Part shown: positions 34,250 to 44,450 of the stretch, piece by piece
Layout: each line of letters begins with the position of its first letter
Numbering within the stretch: the stretch's first letter is position 1
Made by a program: the position numbers and the translations under genes
Assembly: GCA_039602395.1 (NCBI GenBank)
Contig: JBCNJP010000006.1
Coordinates: forward strand, 54,773,502 to 54,837,501
Source: Deinandra increscens subsp. villosa
Lineage: Eukaryota > Streptophyta > Magnoliopsida > Asterales > Asteraceae
DNA length: 64,000 bases
Reading direction: 5' to 3'
The notes under the pieces: generated by a model
Told to the model about the DNA's origin: nothing
Databases searched by the model: none
What the model saw: only the letters and a program-made list of their open reading frames with translations

Positions 34250-34718
34250 TGTCACATTATGAAAAACATGAAATCCCAACACATTGACAAGTTATGCTAG
34301 AATAAAATCCTACACGCATTCACACATATGGTCTACAATCGCATTATATGAATATCAATAGATTGATATAGGATACATGTTGCACCCCAAAATGTAAAAC
34401 ACGAAAAAGGGGTAAGGATTACTCACTTGATAGGTTGAAGAGTTTCCACGAAAGAACACGAGAATGATAGTAGTAGTCCCGAAGGTCAACCTAAAGGAAA
34501 ACGATGGGACCTAGTTGAATAACGAAGCTAGGAGACTAGGGGTTCATGGGCATTTGGGGGTTTGTTTAAAGAGATGTTATTTATTTGACAAAGTTATATA
34601 GTGTATTTATGAGTAATAAACTCCTATGGAATAAATGAGATGTGTTTTAATATTCTTTAATTATTTGAATAACTCAAGGTGTTAATATAACAAGTTTGAA
34701 TTAGGTTACAACATTAAC

Positions 34719-34804
<86 letters not shown>
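34719..34804. repeat. (AAT)n microsatellite
   Basis: About 28 AAT units with one early interruption. The poly-Ile frame on the minus strand is an artefact of this repeat. Confidence 0.95.
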
Positions 34805-34806
<2 letters not shown>

Positions 34807-35100
34807 CATGATAAACATAATAATACAATTACAATCGTCAAAGCAAAACCTTAAAGTTTTGTATAAGGTGATTGTGAATTGATTTATAATGCGAGAATGA
34901 ATGACACGTAAAATCAATATATGAAGTTTGAATTATATTTAGACTATGATGTTATAACTATTACTAAGTAATGTAATATACACTAATTATAAAAGTATTT
35001 TTTATAATAGGATCTAATGATTATGGAATCATCATAATTTTATTATGATTTACAGTTAACATCGTAAGGAATAAGTATTCTATCATGTGATATTTATAGA

Positions 35101-35157
35101 TATACATATATAATATATATATATATATAATTTTAAATATATATATATATATATATT
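35101..35157. repeat. (TA)n microsatellite
   Basis: Two TA runs split by ATTTTAA, forming an imperfect palindrome. Confidence 0.9.
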
Positions 35158-35872
35158 TAGAAGATGATAACAAGTAATAAAATAGACAAAATAATTATGA
35201 ATATATTCTAATTGCAACAATCGTGATTTAGAATATAAATAATTGATATTGAAATGTTTAGATTAAACTAATTAGGCTACAATTTATGTTTTCACAAAAA
35301 ATCCCCAAATCATGAAGAACCCTAAAATTGAACTATGAAATAACTTAGAAAAACCTAAAATTAACAGAGGGGTTTTTTAGATAATGAAAAACTAAGTGGA
35401 ATGGACTACTTACTTGCTGAATTTGACGGAGAATTGAGCCCGGAATCACACGAACAAGTTGTGAGCCGTGGAAATTAAGGGTTTTTTAGTGCCCGAATGA
35501 AAATCGAAATTGAAAGAGGGTTTTTATCGCAAGGGGTCGGGGATGAGTCAATATTAAGAGCTTTAAGCTCGGTTTTAATGGAGGTTTTAAGAAAAATGGG
35601 GGTTTTAATGAAAATCATTAATTGGAAAATTATTTTAGGTGATTAAGGTGTCATTAGACTCGGTATTAAATTTGCGACATGAATATGTAATCAATTTGTG
35701 GTATTAATTGGTAAAAAATGGACAAGAACGTGATGATGGTAGCTGTTAAAGTCGTTCGTGAAAAAGAAAGAGAGGGAGGAAGATGGCGCGTGAGGCAAAG
35801 AGGGGGAAGGGGTAAGACACGTGCCAGATACATGTTAATATAATGAGAACGAAATAAAATCACAAAACCAAA

Positions 35873-35938
35873 AGTGTCCCAATGGTTCAGACGCGCAAAT
35901 GAGAAGGGGGAGGTCGCGGGTTTGAACCCAGCGGCTTT
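35873..35938 (+). other. tRNA-like pol III A/B box pair
   Basis: TGTCCCAATGG (35875-35885) fits the A box with one mismatch, and GGTTTGAACCC (35919-35929) fits the B box with one mismatch. The spacing of 44 nt is that of tRNA genes, and TTTT follows at 35935. No acceptor stem pairs up, so this is a tRNA-derived relic or SINE-like head rather than a tRNA gene. Confidence 0.45.
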
Positions 35939-36415
35939 TCTAAATTAAATGCAACCCATACAAGACACAATTCAATTCCATAATTTATGTTTTTAACCCG
36001 ATCTTTCACATAGATTTTATTTATGAATTAATTATGGACGTAAAATAAGTTCTACACCCGAATTTATAAACCTATTTACGAAGTTTTTCAAAAACTACAT
36101 AAATGGCTCAAACTTTTAATATTTACAATTTTAACCCAAAACTTTTGTACAACTACATTTTGTGTTTCAATTGTGTGCGTAACTAGTATTGCCCACATTT
36201 GCCACACGTATATAGCTTACTCGAGTCCTGCTCTAACATAAATAAATTGAAAGCTTGAAATATTGAAATGCGAATTGAAATCGAAACACTGTAAATTAAA
36301 ATAATCATAAACTACACATTGACACACTAAATGAAATGAAATGAAATAAACTTCCTTATTGAATAAATCATGGAATACAAGTCAGGTTCGAAATGGATCG
36401 ACCTTGGATGTTACA

Positions 36416-37595
36416 GTCTCCCCTACTTTAGGAAATTTCGTCCCAAAATTCATGTCATTCGATTTAACTTAATCCATTTATTCTAATCATCCCATTTGAT
36501 ATACCACTTGTAAACCGTTCGCTTATCGCGATTAGCCTTTGTGCTATCGTTATCCCATGTCTTCATGATCAAATGTTTTCACTATCTCAAGTTTTCATTA
36601 TCACATATTTTCGTATTTATCATTACCACATGTTTCCATTATTTCATGTCATCATTGTCACACGCTTTTATTATCACATGACCACCTTAACACATGTTTT
36701 CAATATTGCATGTTTCCACTATCACGTGTTTTCAATATCACATGCTTTACTAATCTTGCTAACAAAGACTCACACGAACTATAACCGTTAATTGTATGTA
36801 ATACTAGTTAACCATGCGATTGATTTTGGTTCATAGCCGTGAGGTCTTGTCGTATTAGCAAGGATTTTTTTGGATTTCGTCTAGACCTCGCGTCTCGAGA
36901 AAGGTGGATTGGGTGTGAGTCGCGACACATCTAGTTAGCTAGAATCGAACACGTTCTCTTGCTTGGAATTCAAGATTATTTTGTCAGTTACATTGGTTTG
37001 AATTTAACCCTCAACCCCTTATTCTATCATATGCCTCTCCTCGTTTGGATATCCTAAAGTAGGGGAGATTGTGGCTTTCACTTTACTGATCAAGTTGTTT
37101 GGTCAAGTCATGCGTTCTCGTCTTCGAATCATATATGAACTTTTATTCTCGGTATGGTACTCATTCCATGTGTGTACGCCATTAACTAGTCAAATGTATC
37201 ACATGTTATATAAACTACGTCTGAATCTTGCGCTGTCAAGTATTTCCCTTATCAAAACGTTTTTCGTGCTTTTTGTGTTGTGTGATGGAGTCTCTCTGTA
37301 GGCAACTAGCATGCTTTTGAAGTAGCAACGATGTGGTGGGTTAGCTGCGGTACACCCTATATATAAGCATCGGTGGTGCTTTAAAAGTGGGCTAGGTGTC
37401 GGACCGAGAGTTGCCCTGGTCGTGTGTCAAAATTCGTGTCACAAGTTTATATCATTATTTCAAAGGAAACATTTACAATTGATTTTTTTTAGAATAAGCG
37501 TACTTTTCGGCATAACATTTAATTATCCTCATTCTTTTTTCCTACAGTCTCTAATAACTGAATTTCGGGACGAAATTTCCTAAAGTAGGGGAGAC
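36416..37595. other. Spacer between inverted LTRs with 38 bp inverted repeat ends
   Basis: Both ends carry the same polypurine region in opposite orientation (GTCTCCCCTACTTTAGG at 36416 and its complement ending at 37595). A third, lone copy CCTAAAGTAGGGGAGATTGT lies near 37047. Degenerate repeats of a CATGTTTTCAWTATCACATG type fill about 36560-36750. No gene; the small frames are not believed. Confidence 0.65.
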
Positions 37596-39764
37596 TGTAA
37601 CATCCGTATGTTTCAAAAAAAAACTCGGAAACTCAACCCACATTAAGATCTAAGATTTAATCCCAATTCTCAGCACCATAAATGGTAGATACTCTCTTCC
37701 ATATGATAGTACTCTAAAAATGGTGAACGTGGACGAAAACTCTGCGCAAAACTGAGTTATAACGAAGCGGGAATGGGAAAAACAAGTTTGGTCTTAGTTG
37801 TTGATTGCAAAGACGTGTTTTCCCTTCTAAACCCATCCCACATCGCCCATAATACAATTATTTGCTCCCTTTCACACCTACAATACCTTTGTTTGGTCCC
37901 TTATAGTTTGCAACTCCTAGTTTGAGTATAAACAAGTGGAATAACCAATTTTTTGGGAGTTCCACAAACACAATACCTTTTTGGATGTCATGCGTAGTAG
38001 TTTTTTTATGCTCTCGGCGAGGAGGTGCTGCCCTTCAAGCTCGTCTCATTTGAAAAGCTTCTTTGAGGTAATTCTTCTTTCTTTCGTTCCTTTCTTCTTT
38101 TTGTTATTCGTCTATCTATCGCTTTCTTAGTTTAATTAGTTTAATTTAGGTTCCTACTTAGGTACTTTAGGCTCCTTTAGGTAGTCTTGCTAAGGCTTGT
38201 CCTTTGGACGACCTAGCTTTGCAAAGGCACGTCATTAGGACGTTTTGTCTTGCTTAGGCCGCCTTTAGGCTTGTTGTAGCCTTGTAGAGGCTCGTTGGGC
38301 CCAACGAGTCCAACCTATCATGTCCAATTTCATCTATATTCTTCTAATCCAAAAATCAATGTTTTTATGCATGAACAATTGGGGATTTAGGCTTGTTTTT
38401 CACAAATCAACAATTAAACCAATTCTTAATCATTCTAATATGTATTTCACGTTTTGAACATAAATACCATTTTAGAATTTCAAAAGCCTTAGAACCAAAC
38501 CTATTGTTTATGAAACATAATTAGTGATAGTACTTGAGATGTGAATGACATGTAGTAACCGGAAGGGTGAAAACACCGGTAATCAAGGTCTCTGTCAAGG
38601 ATAAGTGTTCGCATAAATCCTATAGTCGGACCTGGATACTTACCTGGGACGCCGTGATGAGAGTGTCATAACCTATTAGGCCAAAGCATGTCTAGTAACG
38701 TTTAAGGTATTGTTACTCTTAAAAGTCAACATTTTCAAACTTCAATTTATAACATTACTAAAACCCATTCCCCAAATGCATAAGATCTTAGAATCCATAT
38801 TCCAATATTCATGTCTTCCACTTTTATTCTTTTAGGATGAATCTTTGGGAATAATCCTTTCATTTTCACTTTTCGCTTTGTGGACTTAACTTCTAATCCA
38901 TGTGAGTAATCCTTGCCTATTTTCTCATTTTCTCATTTTTGGGGATTGCAACATGTATATGTGATATATGTGTTAATTATTTCAAAGTGTTATCATTCAA
39001 GTTTATCAATTACCATGCATATGTGATATATGTGTTAATTATGTGTTATGTGACTTTTAGCATGATTTGTCAATATGTGATTTTCTAAGGCTTTCATGTT
39101 TATCAAAGGTTTTCATGTTATCATAGGATGTCAAGTATGTCATGGTTTTCATGTGTGTCATGTCTTTCATTTGGCATAACCATTAACGTAAGGCCTGGGG
39201 TAACAAAGGTAAATCTATCGGTTGACAACCCACTTAACTTGACCGGTTCGGCGTTGGGTGTTTGGAGCCTATTTCATTATTTCATTTAGTCTAACCTGCG
39301 GGTTAGGGAATCTAGCATATGTTATTGAGGTTTGTTTATGCCTAGTCTTTCATGTTGTCATTTTATACTAGCAATTTTGGTTATTCCTAGTTTTCTATGT
39401 CGTCAATATCTTCTAGCATGTTATATTTCACTTATTCTATCACATGACGCATAACACATGTTTTTCAAATATATGTTATGTATCAAACTTGTGTTTACTT
39501 GCCAACTATTTATAGTTGACCCCACTATATTTTATACATGTTGCAGGCTAATGTGATGTTTCAAGATGCTATCACATAGGGCTTTTGGACCTAGTTTAAT
39601 AAAGAAATTGTATTTTTTTTATCAATGTGTGGTGTATTGTTTTATTTTTCATTGTTATCAATGAAATTCATTATTTATCAACTATTGTCACTAAATTAGT
39701 TGTCATGATTTTATGGGCAATCTAATCATGCCTCAACGTTTCCGCTCTCAGTTGGGGTGTGGCA
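37596..39764 (+). repeat. LTR B, chromovirus type, plus orientation
   Basis: Starts TGTAACATCCG after CCTAAAGTAGGGGAGAC and ends GTTGGGGTGTGGCA, where G1 gag sequence resumes (39765). About 2.17 kb. It has U5 homology to LTR A. No internal region of its own follows, so it is a solo or rearranged LTR. Confidence 0.6.
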
Positions 39765-40527
39765 CTTCTTGCCTCCCGGCTTCTACCCGGGTAATGTCTA
39801 ATTCTCGCACCCGAGCGGCGTTAATCATCTGTTCCACCGAGTAAATTGGTTAAGGTCTATGAGCTCCTTAATCCTTGCTTTCAACATGTTTCGGTAGAAG
39901 AACATTTGTGCCCCTTCAGTTGGCAACACTTCAGAACAGAACTTTACCCGGTCAAGGTAAATGACAGTTATTTGATCAAACGTTTGGTTATCACCCTGTT
40001 CCAATTTAAGGAACTCTTGTTTCAACTCATTCACCATTGAGGCTGGGCAGTAATGTTCAATGAATAAATCTTTGAATCCCGACCATGTCATTGCATTGGT
40101 CGCATCTTCACCCTTTTCCAACACCTTGGCATCCCACCAATCCTTTGCCCGGTCCACAAGTAGAGCCGTGGCATAGACCACTTGATCATGTGCTTCACAA
40201 TGGCATCTCTTGAACACCCGTCTAAGTTGTTGATCCAACATGACAAACTATTGGATCAACATCCGCAGTGTATTGCGGGGGTTTACAGGCCACAAACTCC
40301 TTGAAGGAACATGCCTTCTTCGGTTTGCTAGTTTCCCCTTTATTAACGAGGGCATTCTTCAACTCTTCCATTTTCTCATTCATCATTTTGAGAAGATCTT
40401 CTTGGATCTTTTGAACGTATTCAGGGAGGGTTGTATGTATTGCCCTTCTGACCTCCTCCGAGATCTGGGCCCTTAAGGCCTCCCTTCTCTGTTCCTCTGT
40501 AGAACCGCCATCATCGTAGTCCGACAT
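39765..40527 (-). pseudogene. G1 gag, N-terminal part (Retrotrans_gag type)
   Basis: Start codon at 40527-40525 (MSDYDDGGS). 40527-40222 has acidic/helical sequence and a CSFKEFVACKPPQY segment. After a frameshift, 40241-39825 carries RAKDWWDAKVLEKGEDA, GFKDLFIEHYCPASMVNELK and FLKLEQGDNQTF, typical Gypsy capsid. After another shift VEQMINAARVRELDITRVEA runs to 39765, where LTR B cuts in. With 33820-34249 this makes one gag split by the 5.5 kb insertion. Confidence 0.8.
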
Positions 40528-40950
40528 TGATCTACAAAGTTAAAAATTTTGTTAGCTAAACAACTTTCATTTACCTTTGCCTTTAGAAAGTTTTTTTTCA
40601 AGTTTTATTGGTCATGGCCAATAATTTTCCACAGGTTTATATGAGGTTTCTCGCCTAGTCTCCACCTCGTTTCTACCCGCCACACTTCACTCACGCACCT
40701 CCTTGTTCGGTGTACAACACGTCCTCGTGCGTTTCCATGAGTGATAGTTAATGACTTTATAATTACTGGCATATATAGGAATTAATAGTTCAATTAAACA
40801 CAAGCAATAATATTAAATCCATGACTAAACATCTTACCCAGATACTTTGTCAAGCTTGAACCGATTAGTCCTTCCCGTTCCTTGAGCTCAAGGTTTGAGT
40901 TCGAGTACTCCCCAAGTACTTGAATCCCTCAAACCATGGCTCTGATACCA
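40528..40950 (-). other. G1 leader and primer-binding site
   Basis: Non-coding leader upstream of the gag start. The complement of TGGTATCAGAGCC lies at 40938-40950, the initiator-Met primer-binding site on the minus strand. Confidence 0.7.
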
Positions 40951-41039
40951 AATTATAACACCCGTATTTAACTACCAAAACATAACATTTTAAGTCATAT
41001 AACTCGGTCCCATAAATTTTTGTACAAAAACCACGTTTG
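40951..41039 (-). repeat. G1 5' LTR remnant, cut by Copia
   Basis: Runs from the primer-binding site to CCACGTTTG, where the Copia LTR starts. Homologous to 10351-10435. Confidence 0.65.
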
Positions 41040-41771
41040 TGATGGGTTTCAGGCACTACAAGCAAACTTAAACAATTAAGGGTGCATGCAACCTAAAACA
41101 AGATCTATGTTTTCACTATTGAACCTATAACTATGAACATATCATAAACCCTAGCAAACAATCAAAATAAATAAATTACTAAGACAGATAAGGTTACATA
41201 CCTCTTAGTTGTTATAGCAAACAACTATAATAATCCTTCTCGACTTCAAGGAATCTAGCACCACAAACGTCGTGCCTCTGATGGGATCACACCCAAGGAC
41301 TCGAAAGAGAATATTTAACTAAGGTGGGATGAACTATAAGAAGTTCTTCCACAAGGAGGGAGAAAGAAGGAGGCGAATACTCAAGCCAAAATGAGCGAGT
41401 TGGAATGAATCCCTAAGGCCTTTATTTATAGCCTTGGATAACCTCCTCACTTTGTAATCCCACCAATGTGGGATACATGTAAAATTTTGAAAATTCCCTT
41501 GCCTAAGGGATTTTCGAAATCTTTCAATGTGGGATAACAACTTTCCTAATTTAATCAACTATTGATTAATTGTTAATTATCCATTTCAATTAACCAAACT
41601 GTTAATTAACCTCCCAAATAGTTTTTGTCTAATTAATTATTAAACCATAATAATTAATAAACCATTTCTTTTTCCCTTTTATTAATTCTCCATGTGTCGA
41701 GTCTTGAGGGCAACCCAAAAGGACTGTGCTGCTATCAATTATAGTTATAGGCTTAGACACCTAATCCAACA
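41040..41771 (-). repeat. Copia 3' LTR
   Basis: 732 bp, TGATGGGTTTC at the left end and ATCCAACA at the right, followed by the purine tract. The first 43 bp are identical with 47600-47642. Confidence 0.85.
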
Positions 41772-42623
41772 GTCTCCCACTTGGATAAGTCTAATAACTA
41801 TAACTTCCTAACCGATCAGCAAATTGTAGCTTCCAATGAATGCTTTTGAATTCTGACCTAGTCAGTAATGTGTCCTATGATAAGAGATCATATAATCCTC
41901 CGTTCTACAAGATATCATTCGAACATGAGACATGGAATATAATCAAACTCATTGTCCAGTACTTTGTTTCCCGATTTTCGATTTGTAATGACATAGAACT
42001 TCCAATTGAACACATCAATTCAGTCCTGGCCGGGCCCGGCACTATAAGTCAACATCAAATCACCGAGGGGCCCAAAGATATCGCTTTTCCCGTTAGGGCA
42101 AAAGGAACGAATAAACTTTGACTTATATGCTTGCACCATCTACTCGTCAAATCATGCACAATAATACGTTTTATAACATCGAGTTACCAATGCATTTACG
42201 TATCATCAATGCACAATTGACTTGCAAACCACAACTCATATATCTCCGTTTAAAGATTACAAGATATTATCGTCTCAGAATTACCCGTGATAAATTCCAT
42301 GAAGTAATTCTCTGAGCGTGGGTTAATCCAATACTTAAATCTCTATTTCAAAGTACTCATGAATATTGCAGCAATGCCATTGCCATGTCTAACACTCCTT
42401 AGACAATCTACAATTCCATTCATGACAGTCTTAATTCACTACTTACTTCCAAAAGTATGATTGACTGTGGAGTTTTGAATAATCTAATCATTCGGGAAGT
42501 AAAACATGCAAAAATGAAACACAACAACAACATTTGACAAAAGGTAGTAAACAAACTTATAAATAATTCTCCATTATTTAATCACCAAAAGTCAATTACA
42601 TTTACTTTGTCATAAGTTTCAAC
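41772..42623 (-). other. Copia 3' untranslated stretch
   Basis: About 850 bp between the pol stop and the 3' LTR. No gene; frames here are short and antisense. Confidence 0.6.
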
Positions 42624-44450
42624 CTAACTACTAAAAATAACATCATCCTTCAGACCAATGCCCCTAGCATGCTGATGGTGTCGGATCCTACTCAGACCCT
42701 TTGTGAATGGATCTGCAGGATTCTCTTCAGATGATATCCTCTTCACAACGAGGTACCCTTCTTCTACCTTATGTCTGATGAAATGGTACTTTCTGTCGAT
42801 ATGTCTTGAATGGCGATTGTCCCTTACATCCTTTGTCAAGGCAACCGCTCCTTCATTATCACAGAAAAGTTCCACTGGCTCCTTGATGGTTGGCACGACT
42901 CCAAGATCTCCGATGAAATTCTTCAGCCAAATTGCCTCCTTTGATGCTTCGCTTGCCGCTATGTACTCTGATTCACAAGTAGAATCAGCCACTGTCTCTT
43001 GCTTGGAACTTTTCCAAGTAACTGCTCCTCCATTTAAGGTAAAGATCCAGCCAGTTTGAGAACGGAAATTATCCCTATCTGTTTGGAAGCTGGCGTCACT
43101 ATACCCAGTCACCCTCAATGTATCACATCCACCAAGTACTAGGACCCAGTCCTTAGTCCTTCGCAGATACTTGAGAATATTCTTAACCGCTACCCAATGA
43201 GCTTTACCTGGATTTCCCTGATAACGACTGACCATGCTCAAAGCAAAAGACACATCTGGACGAGTACATGTCATAGCATACATGATAGATCCAACGGCGG
43301 AAGCATATGGAACTCTACTCATTTCTGCTATCTCTTCATCTGTACTCGGGCTCTGACTTTTACTCAGTTTGGTATTACTCTGGATGGGCAAATCTCCTTT
43401 CTTGGAGTTCTCCATACAGAATCGTTTCATTACTTTATCCAAGTACGTACTCTGATTCAATCCAATTAGCCTTTTACTCCTATCCCTTGAAATCTTTATT
43501 CCCAGAATATATGCAGCCTCTCCTAGATCCTTCATAGCGAAACACTTTCCAAGCCAAGACTTAACATCTTGCAAGGTTGGAATGTCATTTCCTATAAGAA
43601 GTATGTCATCAACATATAATACCAGGAAGGTGACTACGCTCCCACTAGCTTTGACATATACACAGGACTCATCCTCACTTCTAGAGAAGCCACACTCTTT
43701 GATTTTCTCATCAAAGCAAAGATTCCAACTGCGAGACGCTTGTTTTAATCCATAAATGGATTTTTCAAGCTTGCACACTCTATTAGGGAACTTCGCATCT
43801 ACAAAACCTTCTGGCTGACTCATGTAAACATCTTCAGCCAACTTCCCGTTTAGGAAAGCGGTTTTGACATCCATCTGCCAAATTTCATAGTCATGAAACG
43901 CAGCTATGGCTAGCATTATCCTAATAGATTTTATCTTAGCCACCGGTGAGAAGGTCTCATCATAGTCAACCCCTGGGGTTTGAGTAAATCCCTTCGCCAC
44001 CAGTCGTGCTTTGAATGTGCTTACATTACCATGCATATCGGTCTTCTTCTTGAAGATCCATTTACAACCAACCGTCTTCCGACCAGGTTGTTGATCAATC
44101 AAATTCCAAACTTGATTGTCGTACATGGACTTGATCTCGCTGTCCATTGCCTCTTTCCATTTTGCTGCCTCAGGGCCTGCCATCGCTTCCTTGTAGTTAG
44201 CTGGCTCATCCAAATTCACCAGTGTATTATCACTGATAAACGTGTCCTCGTCTGTAGTTATATGGAAACCATAGAACTCAGGTCGCATGCTAACTCTACC
44301 AGAACGCCTAAGAGGTAATGAAGTGTCAACCGGTTCAACTGGAATCTCTTCCTCTGGTTGAACCCTAGTGGTTTCAGAGGTTCCTTCATCGGCTGACTCT
44401 TGAATCTCTTCAAGGTCAATGGTGCTCCCACTGTCCTCTTTGCATATGAG
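42624..44450 (-). CDS. Copia reverse transcriptase and RNase H part
   Basis: Open frame after the in-frame TAG. The first internal Met is at 44288, but the frame is open from 44450, so this is the C-terminal part of the polyprotein, not a separate gene. Counted from the Met at 44288: RT with FKARLVAKGFTQTPGVDY (92-109), WQMDVKTAFLNG (Asp140) and LYVDDILLIG (YVDD 225-228). RNase H carries GYSDASFQ, ESEYIAASEA and DNEGAVAL, and the tail HSRHIDRKYHFIRHKVEEG. All recognised catalytic motifs are intact. It copies element RNA into DNA inside virus-like particles. It would be made only by stop read-through or in a sister copy without the stop. Confidence 0.9.
   Translation of the reverse strand, partial: LICKEDSGSTIDLEEIQESADEGTSETTRVQPEEEIPVEPVDTSLPLRRSGRVSMRPEFYGFHITTDEDTFISDNTLVNLDEPANYKEAMAGPEAAKWKEAMDSEIKSMYDNQVWNLIDQQPGRKTVGCKWIFKKKTDMHGNVSTFKARLVAKGFTQTPGVDYDETFSPVAKIKSIRIMLAIAAFHDYEIWQMDVKTAFLNGKLAEDVYMSQPEGFVDAKFPNRVCKLEKSIYGLKQASRSWNLCFDEKIKECGFSRSEDESCVYVKASGSVVTFLVLYVDDILLIGNDIPTLQDVKSWLGKCFAMKDLGEAAYILGIKISRDRSKRLIGLNQSTYLDKVMKRFCMENSKKGDLPIQSNTKLSKSQSPSTDEEIAEMSRVPYASAVGSIMYAMTCTRPDVSFALSMVSRYQGNPGKAHWVAVKNILKYLRRTKDWVLVLGGCDTLRVTGYSDASFQTDRDNFRSQTGWIFTLNGGAVTWKSSKQETVADSTCESEYIAASEASKEAIWLKNFIGDLGVVPTIKEPVELFCDNEGAVALTKDVRDNRHSRHIDRKYHFIRHKVEEGYLVVKRISSEENPADPFTKGLSRIRHHQHARGIGLKDDVIFSS

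Larger units (their letters stand above)
34250..36415 (-). repeat. LTR A, chromovirus type, minus orientation
   Basis: On the minus strand it starts TGTAACATCCAAGG at 36415, directly after a tract reading CCTAAAGTAGGGGAGAC. Its U5 side (GTGAGTAATCCTT, then TTTTGGGGTGCAACATGTAT on the minus strand, around 34370-34430) matches LTR B at 38900-38960, so the two are related. Its far end near 34250 may be truncated compared with LTR B. No coding sequence. Confidence 0.6.

Noticed and set aside
34714..34917. Poly-isoleucine protein
   Set aside because: Translation of the (AAT)n microsatellite.
35873..35938. Functional tRNA gene
   Set aside because: A and B boxes are present, but no acceptor stem or clover-leaf pairs up.
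37047..37070. Third LTR start
   Set aside because: The polypurine-like tract is followed by TTGTGGC rather than TGTAACA, and no LTR body can be traced.
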